Positions 1 through 5,062 of a DNA stretch of 8,682 bases are shown one piece after another (positions within the stretch are counted from its first letter, which is position 1; each line of letters starts with the position of its first letter). The notes under the pieces were generated by a model that was not told the origin of the DNA, ran no database searches, and was given only the letters and a program-made list of their open reading frames with translations. Both the position numbers and the translations under genes were made by a program. This stretch comes from Rhizobiaceae bacterium (GTDB lineage: Bacteria; Pseudomonadota; Alphaproteobacteria; Rhizobiales; Rhizobiaceae): contig CAJYRE010000470.1 in the NCBI GenBank assembly GCA_913776675.1, positions 1-8,682 on the forward strand, in the 5' to 3' direction.

Positions 1-183
1 CCCAAACACCGCAACACCCTCAGACAGGTGATCAATGGTTTCACCTTGCACCTGCACCAGCGTGTTGTAGCGGGTTTCCAGATCCACCTGTTCGGTGAGA
101 TTTTCAAACACCCATGTGGCTCCGCCCTGAGGATGGGCCGAGGCAATGACCCGCAGCGTCTGGCCATTGGGCAAATGCCAAAG
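1..183 (-). pseudogene. In-frame continuation of the DivL-like kinase beyond the amber codon
   Basis: Reading on past TAG 186-184 in the same frame gives 61 codons without a stop to the window edge. The translation starts LWHLPNGQTLRVIASAHPQG, then TWVFENLTEQVDLETRYNTL, and ends ETIDHLSEGVAVFG. This is typical PAS/PAC content: a W/L-rich strand, a V-F-E-N-L-T-E linker, a helix, and the start of a further PAS (EGVAVFG). It reads as the rest of the PAS domain begun at residue 385 of the upstream part. There is no in-frame ATG in this stretch, so efficient re-initiation is unlikely. The C-terminal kinase domains would lie beyond base 1. Whether the whole gene is a pseudogene, a read-through gene or a sequencing error cannot be decided here. 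Confidence 0.75.
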
Positions 184-1575
184 CTAGGTCTGGGTATCAA
201 TCGAACGGTAAACGGAGAGTGTGTTTTCTTTCCAGGCTTTCCAGCTCAGTTGTTCTGGTAGCTTACCGGCACTGCGCAGCCGATCCAGCAATTCGCTGTG
301 GCTTGGGTGTGATTCCAGAAATGCCATATCCAGTGACCAGAGCTGCTGGAAGGCCTGATTGTAAAACTGGAGCTTGCGCTCACCATCAAAGATGGCCACA
401 GGCGTTGCCAGATGATCCAGCGTTTCGGCGTGGCTTTTCAAGGTTCGCTTCAGCTCTTCGCGCAGCGCTTCTTCCTTGGACACATCAATCGCCATGCCAC
501 AGGAGCCGCCCGGCGTTTTGGTATCGACAACGCTGAAGAAGGTGCGATTGCCATGCACCACGGTGGAAACCGTATCGATAAACGGTGAAACCGGCGTGAT
601 GGTGGCGCGGATTTTTTCGCGCGTGATGGAGCTGAGGATTTCCCGGCCTTCATGCACGGCCTGATCGGGGGTGAGCGCTTCCACGGCATCGCAATAGGCC
701 TGATTGACCCAGATCAGCCGACCATTGTTGTCGCGCTGCCAGACGGGCTGCTCAACGGATTCGAGCAGGCTTTCAAAGGTTTCAATGGTGGACGACAGCC
801 GGGCTTTTTCAATTTTCAGCTCGGCCAGTTCGGCACGCAGATTGTTTAGCGCCACAAACCGGGCAAAGGCCCGGCCACCGGACACGCGACCTTGCACTTC
901 CAGCACTTCATCGCGGTGGGTTTCCACAATCAGATCAAAGCTCTGGGCGCTGAACCGCAGCTTTTCAATGGCCTGATCCAGCTCGCCTGCCGATGTTGGT
1001 TTCAGCCAGCGGCCAAAGGCCAGAAAATCACTTTCAGTCTGGGGAGCGCCTGTTTCGGCCGGAAGGTGGCCAAGCTGCTCGGGCTTTTCCGTTTCGCCAT
1101 CCCAGATCACGATCCGACGGTTCTTGTCGGCAATCAGGGCCTGATAACGGGAGATGCGCTGATTGGCTTCGGACAGCGCCGAGCGGACTTCCTGACTTTC
1201 GGCCTCGATGGTGTTGCGCTGACGCATCAACCAGAGGGACGACAACAGCGTGGCGGAAATACCGGCAATCACCAGCGAGAAACCGACCATTTCCGAGACT
1301 GAAAATGTGTTATTACCGCTTGCACTGAGGTTCTGGGCCACATTTTGCGCAAACACGGGTGTTGTGCCCGCCAATGTCAGGCTGAGCCCTCTGGTCAAGC
1401 CTTGAACGCCGCCTGCCAATGCCGTTCCGCACCGCAGCCAACCCAAAGCTTTGAAGCCAGTGGCGGGTTTTTGACCCGACCGATGAGATGTCAATCGACG
1501 CACAGGTTTTGTGCCCGCACGCAAACTGTTACCCGTCCTTCCCCGCAGGAACGGGTATTTTGTATGAACCGCCAT
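184..1575 (-). CDS. divL: DivL-like multi-PAS sensor kinase, N-terminal part ending at an in-frame amber codon
   Basis: This is the N-terminal 463 residues of a membrane-anchored PAS sensor kinase, a type that relays cell-cycle or stress signals by phosphotransfer. Residues about 50-77 form a hydrophobic signal-like stretch ending VFAQ. Residues 96-117 are a clear membrane helix (MVGFSLVIAGISATLLSSLW) followed by basic RQR. Next come a coiled coil (about 122-150), a degenerate PAS-like region (about 150-245), a second coiled coil, a PAS domain (about 265-366, with QPVWQRD and LIWVNQAY) and the start of another PAS (about 385 onward, TPVAIFDGERKLQFYNQAF). The ATG at 1575 is fixed by an in-frame TAG seven codons upstream. 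No HisKA or ATPase domain lies in the window, so DivL is inferred from architecture and from its place beside ahcY, where I recall divL in Agrobacterium; another PAS kinase is possible. The frame stops at TAG 186-184, but homologous-looking sequence continues in frame. Confidence 0.8.
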   Translation of the reverse strand: MAVHTKYPFLRGRTGNSLRAGTKPVRRLTSHRSGQKPATGFKALGWLRCGTALAGGVQGLTRGLSLTLAGTTPVFAQNVAQNLSASGNNTFSVSEMVGFSLVIAGISATLLSSLWLMRQRNTIEAESQEVRSALSEANQRISRYQALIADKNRRIVIWDGETEKPEQLGHLPAETGAPQTESDFLAFGRWLKPTSAGELDQAIEKLRFSAQSFDLIVETHRDEVLEVQGRVSGGRAFARFVALNNLRAELAELKIEKARLSSTIETFESLLESVEQPVWQRDNNGRLIWVNQAYCDAVEALTPDQAVHEGREILSSITREKIRATITPVSPFIDTVSTVVHGNRTFFSVVDTKTPGGSCGMAIDVSKEEALREELKRTLKSHAETLDHLATPVAIFDGERKLQFYNQAFQQLWSLDMAFLESHPSHSELLDRLRSAGKLPEQLSWKAWKENTLSVYRSIDTQT

Positions 1576-1664
1576 TTCCGGTCTGTCTCCGTCCTATTGC
1601 CGCATCTGTGACAAGACATCCCCATTTCCTGTGCCAATGTTGCGCAGTCGCTCCCATCAAAAAC

Positions 1665-1679
1665 ACGGGGATAACCCGT
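1665..1679 (-). other. Short GC hairpin followed by a T run in the DivL-like leader
   Basis: On the minus strand, ACGGG and CCCGT pair perfectly around a TTATC loop and are followed by GTTTTTG. It lies about 90 bases upstream of the DivL-like ATG. The shape resembles a weak intrinsic terminator or attenuator, but a five-pair stem is short and may be chance. Confidence 0.3.
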
Positions 1680-1800
1680 CATGATGGGGTGCATCTGTGC
1701 AAGGCGCATCCCGTTGCCGGGAAGGAAACAGCCCAGAATTCAATTTTCTGAGGTTCCCGCGCACCCGTGTTGGCACACGAATCAAGTGTTAAAACAATAC

Positions 1801-1809
1801 TGTGGATAA
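1801..1809 (-). promoter_or_regulatory. DnaA-box match
   Basis: The minus strand reads TTATCCACA, an exact match to the strong DnaA-box consensus, 226 bases upstream of the DivL-like start. A weaker 7-of-9 match (TTATCCCCG) lies at 1674-1666. DnaA acts as a transcription factor for some cell-cycle genes in alphaproteobacteria. A nine-base match can occur by chance, so a functional role is a suggestion only. Confidence 0.35.
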
Positions 1810-1833
1810 GATTGGGCGGGAAGGGGGAAGCGG

Positions 1834-1868
1834 AAAAAAGAAATCGCGGCCTTTGTCAAGACCGCGAT
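1834..1868 (-). terminator. Intrinsic terminator of ahcY
   Basis: On the minus strand, 31 bases after the ahcY stop, ATCGCGGTC (1868-1860) pairs with GGCCGCGAT (1851-1843). The nine-pair stem has one G-U pair and closes an eight-base loop. It is followed directly by TTTCTTTTTT (1842-1833). The GC-rich stem and T tract are a textbook rho-independent terminator and mark the end of the ahcY transcript. Confidence 0.9.
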
Positions 1869-1898
1869 CCCTATATCTTGTGTGTATATGGTTAACGA

Positions 1899-3299
1899 TT
1901 AGTATCTGTAGTGATCGGACTTGAATGGGCCAGCCGGAGTGACACCGATATAGGCAGCTTGCTCTTCTGAAAGTTCTGTCAATTTTACGCCAAGCTTTTC
2001 CAGATGCAGGCGCGCGACCTTTTCATCGAGGTGCTTGGGCAGAACGTAAACCTGATTCTTGTAGGCACCGGGCTTGGTGAACAGTTCGATCTGGGCCAGA
2101 ACCTGGTTGGTGAAGGAGGCGCTCATCACAAACGATGGGTGGCCTGTGGCGTTGCCGAGGTTGAGCAGGCGGCCTTCCGAGAGAAGGATCATGCGGTTGC
2201 CAGCCGGGAAGGTGATCATGTCCACCTGTGGCTTGATGTTGGTCCATTTCAGGTTCTTGAGGGCCGTGACCTGAATTTCATTGTCGAAGTGGCCGATGTT
2301 GCCAACAATTGCCATGTCCTTCATCTCGCGCATATGCTCGATACGGATCACGTCCTTGTTGCCGGTGGTGGTGATGAAAATGTCAGCGGTTTTCGCAACA
2401 TCTTCCAACTGCACCACTTCAAAGCCGTCCATAGCCGCCTGCAGAGCGCAGATCGGGTCAACTTCCGTGACCTTTACACGTGCGCCAGCGCCGATCAGCG
2501 AGGCCGCGCAGCCCTTGCCCACGTCGCCGTAGCCGCACACCACGGCCACTTTACCAGCCATCATCACGTCGGTTGCGCGGCGAATGCCGTCCACCAGCGA
2601 TTCCTTGCAGCCGTATTTGTTGTCGAACTTTGACTTGGTGACCGAGTCATTGACGTTGATGGCCGGGAAAGGCAGCAGGCCCTTCTGGCTCAACTGATAC
2701 AGACGGTTGACGCCTGTGGTGGTTTCTTCGGTGACGCCCTTGATGGCATCGCGCTGCTTGGTGAAGAAGCCCGGTGTTGCCGCCATGCGCTTCTTGATCT
2801 GCGCGAACAGGATTTCTTCTTCTTCAGAAGACGGGTTCGACAGAACATTTTCGCCGGCTTCAGCGCGTGCGCCCAGCAGGATGTACATGGTGGCATCGCC
2901 GCCATCGTCCAGGATCATGTTGGACGGCTGGCCATCGGTCCACTGGAAGATCTTGTCGGTGTATTCCCAGTATTCGGTGAGGCTTTCACCCTTGATGGCG
3001 AATACAGGAACGCCAGAGGCGGCGATGGCAGCAGCAGCATGGTCCTGCGTGGAGAAAATGTTGCACGATGCCCAGCGCACTTCCGCACCCAGTGCGGTGA
3101 GGGTTTCAATCAGCACTGCGGTCTGAATGGTCATGTGCAGTGAGCCGCTGATGCGCGCACCCTTCAAAGGCTTGGTTTCGCCCAGTTCGCGGCGGCAGGC
3201 CATCAGGCCCGGCATTTCTGTTTCGGCAATATCAAGCTCCTTGCGACCGTAATCGGCAAGGGTAATATCGGCGACGATGTAATCCTGTGTAGTGCTCAT
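1899..3299 (-). CDS. ahcY: S-adenosylhomocysteine hydrolase (adenosylhomocysteinase)
   Basis: AhcY is a cytoplasmic NAD-dependent enzyme that splits S-adenosylhomocysteine reversibly into adenosine and homocysteine, relieving product inhibition of methyltransferases and feeding methionine regeneration. The 466 residues match the length of bacterial forms that carry the extra insert (here about 145-185). Visible are the family signature [16 protein letters not shown] (78-93), the substrate-site motif [10 protein letters not shown] (221-230), the NAD-binding loop GYGDVGKG (256-263) with a following acidic E279, HPSF (387-390), and the C-terminal KSDHYRY that reaches into the neighbouring subunit in the tetramer. 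An upstream in-frame ATG at 3392 would add 31 unlike residues. The ATG at 3299 is chosen because GGAG lies seven bases upstream and the protein then begins in the usual way. A separate leader of about 190 bases and its own terminator suggest a single-gene unit, although read-through from ptsH is possible. Confidence 0.98.
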   Translation of the reverse strand: MSTTQDYIVADITLADYGRKELDIAETEMPGLMACRRELGETKPLKGARISGSLHMTIQTAVLIETLTALGAEVRWASCNIFSTQDHAAAAIAASGVPVFAIKGESLTEYWEYTDKIFQWTDGQPSNMILDDGGDATMYILLGARAEAGENVLSNPSSEEEEILFAQIKKRMAATPGFFTKQRDAIKGVTEETTTGVNRLYQLSQKGLLPFPAINVNDSVTKSKFDNKYGCKESLVDGIRRATDVMMAGKVAVVCGYGDVGKGCAASLIGAGARVKVTEVDPICALQAAMDGFEVVQLEDVAKTADIFITTTGNKDVIRIEHMREMKDMAIVGNIGHFDNEIQVTALKNLKWTNIKPQVDMITFPAGNRMILLSEGRLLNLGNATGHPSFVMSASFTNQVLAQIELFTKPGAYKNQVYVLPKHLDEKVARLHLEKLGVKLTELSEEQAAYIGVTPAGPFKSDHYRY

Positions 3300-3434
3300 G
3301 GCGTTCTCCAGACCGGGATTGAACCGTAGGGCCGTCTTCTGGGTTAAAACAGAAGATGCACCCAACGACGCCCGCCGTTTCCGGCAGGCCATTGCATCCG
3401 GTGTATCAGGGAAAGCCGATCATGGCAATAATCA
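3300..3434 (-). promoter_or_regulatory. Structured 5' leader of ahcY
   Basis: The ahcY leader can form several helices on the minus strand. Bases 3389-3370 make an eight-pair hairpin (one G-U pair) capped by a GAAA tetraloop. GATGCA (3398-3393) and TGCATC (3360-3355) can close around it. TCTTCTG (3356-3350) pairs with CAGAAGA (3341-3335). CCAGA (3342-3338) could instead pair with TCTGG (3312-3308), which overlaps the GGAG ribosome binding site. These helices share bases, so they partly exclude each other. I do not recognise a known riboswitch class (SAH, SAM-II or SAM/SAH). Confidence 0.4.
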
Positions 3435-3460
3435 CATAAAGAAGTCTTTATATCTTTATG
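3435..3460 (-). promoter_or_regulatory. Palindromic operator candidate upstream of ahcY
   Basis: Bases 3436-3451 read ATAAAGA-AG-TCTTTAT, a perfect inverted repeat with seven-base arms. A third half-site, TCTTTATG (3453-3460), lies next to it and is an exact complement of CATAAAGA (3435-3442). The site is about 140 bases upstream of the ahcY start. ArsR-family regulators that sense S-adenosylhomocysteine (SahR) control ahcY and methionine-cycle genes in many proteobacteria through AT-rich palindromes. Assignment to that family is inference from position and shape. Confidence 0.5.
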
Positions 3461-3491
3461 TTGTTGGCGACGCCGTTATGGCATTCTTGGT

Positions 3492-3767
3492 TTACATTTC
3501 CTCGCCAAACTTGTCGGCAACCAAGGCATCCAGTGTGTCCAGCGCCTTTTCGGCATCCACGCCCGAGGTGGTTACGGTGATGGTGCAGCCGGGGCTTGCG
3601 GCCAGCATCATCAGGCCCATAATCGAGGTGCCGCCAACGGTGGTTCCATCCTTGGAGACGGTCACGCTGGCCTCAAACCCTTGCACGGTCTGCACAAATT
3701 TGGCCGAAGCGCGCGCGTGAAGACCGCGCTTGTTAACAATCAGCAAGTCTCGCGTGAAGGATGTCAT
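3492..3767 (-). CDS. ptsH: HPr family phosphocarrier protein
   Basis: HPr is a small cytoplasmic phosphocarrier of the PEP-dependent phosphotransferase system. It takes phosphate from enzyme I (the PtsP type in this group) on a histidine and passes it to EIIA proteins. Of 91 residues, the active-site histidine is H17 in the motif KRGLHARASAKFV. S48 in GGTSIMGLMMLAA is the equivalent of Ser46, the residue phosphorylated by HPr kinase, and the kinase gene hprK lies just upstream. No sugar-specific permease is nearby, fitting a regulatory role in carbon and nitrogen control rather than sugar uptake. The ATG at 3767 follows manX by 11 bases. The ribosome binding site AGGA overlaps the manX TAG, so the two are probably translated together. 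Confidence 0.95.
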   Translation of the reverse strand: MTSFTRDLLIVNKRGLHARASAKFVQTVQGFEASVTVSKDGTTVGGTSIMGLMMLAASPGCTITVTTSGVDAEKALDTLDALVADKFGEEM

Positions 3768-3778
3768 GGGAGTGGTTC

Positions 3779-4180
3779 CTATTTTCCGCTCAACACGCGG
3801 CTGGCCACGTTGATGTATTTGCGTCCAGCTTCGGATGCATCCACCAAGGCCTTTTCCATGTCGTTTTCACCGCGCACACCGGCGAGCTTGATCAGCATCG
3901 GCAGGTTCACTCCGGCGATCACTTCAATGCGCCCGGTGTTCATCACGGAGATTGCCATATTGGATGGCGTTCCACCAAACATGTCGGTGAGAATAATCAC
4001 GCCATGACCATCATCAGCCCGCAGAACCGCGTCCAGAATATCCTGGCGACGCTGATCCATATCGTCTTCAGCACCAATGCAAATTGTTTCAATGAATTTC
4101 TGCGGACCCACAACGTGTTCCACGGCATAATGAAATTCTTCAGCCAGCTTGCCATGAGTGACAAGCACAAGTCCGATCAT
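3779..4180 (-). CDS. manX: PTS EIIA component, mannose (EIIA-Man) family
   Basis: This is a stand-alone 133-residue EIIA-Man domain, a cytoplasmic protein phosphorylated by HPr. The phosphoryl-accepting histidine is H9 in LVLVTHGKLAEEF. Other family marks are the long helix with the E-D-D-M-D-Q-R-R region and the loop ILTDMFGGTPSNMA (about 63-76). EIIB, IIC and IID mannose-permease genes are absent. In rhizobia this protein belongs, with HPr, HprK and PtsN, to an incomplete PTS linked to carbon control and succinate-mediated repression. The ATG at 4180 has GGGAG nine bases upstream. ptsH follows after 11 bases. A 425-base spacer separates it from hprK, so this pair may have its own promoter. 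Confidence 0.93.
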   Translation of the reverse strand: MIGLVLVTHGKLAEEFHYAVEHVVGPQKFIETICIGAEDDMDQRRQDILDAVLRADDGHGVIILTDMFGGTPSNMAISVMNTGRIEVIAGVNLPMLIKLAGVRGENDMEKALVDASEAGRKYINVASRVLSGK

Positions 4181-4249
4181 TCGCTTATAGCTCCCTGCTC
4201 AACTGCTGACGGCCAGTTATCGCACTGCAAAAGGTCCATTTACCCGTGT

Positions 4250-4266
4250 GTTGATCGAAGATCAAC
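4250..4266. repeat. Perfect inverted repeat upstream of manX
   Basis: GTTGATC and GATCAAC flank the three bases GAA, giving seven-base perfect arms. The site is 70 to 86 bases upstream of the manX ATG. It could be an operator for a dimeric regulator or a tight hairpin in the manX leader. No T run follows, so it is not a terminator. Confidence 0.5.
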
Positions 4267-4532
4267 CATTTTGCCCGTCGCAATTTCAAAAGCCACTGCA
4301 TTCAACCCCAAACGGTTTTCTATGACGATTTGTGATTTTACACCCACCCAACTGGTGAGCTATCTTGGCGATCAAAATCTGAAGTGCAAGTCCAAAATAG
4401 TTGTATAATGCCGATGCCTCAGATTTGGGCAGATGCCAGAGTTGCTTTGTTCCTTGATTTTCCTATCATAATCAATGAGAAAACATGCATTGACACTTAT
4501 CTTAAGGTCGTAGATTGACACTGTGCTGTGGC

Positions 4533-4563
4533 AAAAAGAAGCGCTGCGATTGCTGCAACAGCG
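4533..4563 (-). terminator. Possible intrinsic terminator after hprK
   Basis: On the minus strand, CGCTG (4563-4559) pairs with CAGCG (4546-4542), extended by one G-U pair around a ten-base loop. It is followed by CTTCTTTTTG. It lies 44 bases after the hprK stop. The stem is short, so termination may be partial. If it works, manX and ptsH are transcribed apart from chvI-chvG-hprK. Confidence 0.45.
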
Positions 4564-4606
4564 TAAAATTCATCCCATACGCTTTATTTTTTTGATGCTG
4601 ACAAGG

Positions 4607-5062
4607 CTATTGATGGCCTGTCTTTCGGCTGTGCATCAGATGGTGAAGTGTTGCAATATCGGGCTGAAGGGCTGGGCAGACCCGCAAGACCGGCATCTTA
4701 ACGCTTGAAAAAAACACCATCGTTTCATCAGGATCGGGGAGGCGCTCCGTTGTATCCTTCAAGGCAACAGGCAAGAGAACCGCATCCATAACGGCGGACG
4801 CAACACTATTGATTTGCACAATGCCGCTAAAGCGAATTTCCATCAGATCGCGGATGGTTTCGGGACGATGGGCAATCAATGTTTCACCGCAGGCCTCCAA
4901 CAGCACCTGATCATCGCTGATCAGCGCGGAAAACAGGCGGTTGCGGCGCGCGTCCTGCAACAGCATTCTGGCCAACCAGGATTTTCCGCTGCCGCTGGGA
5001 CCGGCAATCAGAAAACCGTGCCGACCGAGAACAATCCCCGTTGCATGAAAATTATTTTTCAT
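4607..5062 (-). CDS. hprK: Short (rhizobial-type) HPr kinase/phosphorylase
   Basis: HprK phosphorylates HPr on its regulatory serine (S48 of the ptsH product here), and family members can also remove that phosphate. The 151-residue protein corresponds only to the C-terminal catalytic domain of the roughly 310-residue Firmicutes enzyme, as is usual in alphaproteobacteria. It has H6 (HATGIVLG), the Walker A loop GPSGSGKS (21-28), the acidic pair D50-D51 in LISDDQV, and the signature stretch MEIRFSGI (74-81). In the homologues I remember the residue after EIR is glycine; here it is F78. The ATG at 5062 overlaps the chvG end by 11 bases, so translation is probably coupled to chvG. The tail after about 118 is poorly conserved. 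Its target and partners, HPr and EIIA-Man, are encoded just downstream. Confidence 0.9.
   Translation of the reverse strand: MKNNFHATGIVLGRHGFLIAGPSGSGKSWLARMLLQDARRNRLFSALISDDQVLLEACGETLIAHRPETIRDLMEIRFSGIVQINSVASAVMDAVLLPVALKDTTERLPDPDETMVFFSSVKMPVLRVCPALQPDIATLHHLMHSRKTGHQ

Larger units (their letters stand above)
1576..1833 (-). promoter_or_regulatory. Upstream region of the DivL-like gene
   Basis: This stretch lies between the ahcY terminator and the DivL-like ATG and has no convincing gene. It holds a perfect DnaA-box match (1801-1809), a GANTC site (GAATC, 1779-1783; GANTC is the CcrM methylation sequence in alphaproteobacteria), a small inverted repeat CGTGT-TGGC-ACACG (1766-1779) and a GC-rich hairpin (1665-1679). 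It presumably contains the promoter of the DivL-like gene, because the terminator cuts it off from ahcY. I see no clear -35/-10 pair and no full CtrA site (TTAA-N7-TTAA). The ribosome binding site is weak: GGAA touches the ATG and GGAGAC lies further up. Confidence 0.4.
4181..4606 (-). promoter_or_regulatory. Long non-coding gap between hprK and manX
   Basis: I find no convincing gene in this AT-rich stretch. It holds a possible terminator for hprK (4533-4563), a direct repeat ATTGACACT at 4489-4497 and 4514-4522, a weak inverted repeat TTGATT/AATCAA (4454-4475) and a perfect inverted repeat near manX (4250-4266). A weak minus-strand promoter candidate is TTGCAC (4389-4384), a 17-base spacer, then AAGATA (4366-4361). 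The short plus-strand frame that starts with GTG at 4523 runs antisense into hprK and has no ribosome binding site. Confidence 0.4.

Noticed and set aside
1491..1709. A 72-codon minus-strand frame overlapping the DivL-like start, with a CxxC
   Set aside because: It is out of frame with the kinase and has no clear ribosome binding site; one CHRC is not enough to claim a small protein or leader peptide.
1884..1897. A TTAACCAT half-site resembling a CtrA motif on the minus strand
   Set aside because: It lies in the ahcY 3' end on the far side of the terminator, with no second TTAA at seven-base spacing.
2004..2633. A 209-codon plus-strand frame within ahcY
   Set aside because: It is antisense to the most conserved part of ahcY, including the NAD-binding motif; its histidine- and valine-rich content is a mirror of the real frame.
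3300..3345. A tRNA T-arm-like sequence (GGTTCAATCC on the minus strand) before ahcY
   Set aside because: The arms flanking TTCAATC form only three pairs, and no acceptor, D or anticodon arms can be found around it.
3761..4408. A 215-codon plus-strand frame across manX and the gap
   Set aside because: It is antisense to manX with no domain features, and no ribosome binding site was evident.
4561..4597. A possible plus-strand terminator, GCGTA-N12-TACGC followed by TTTATTTTTTT
   Set aside because: The stem has only five pairs with a 12-base loop, and no plus-strand gene ends here.
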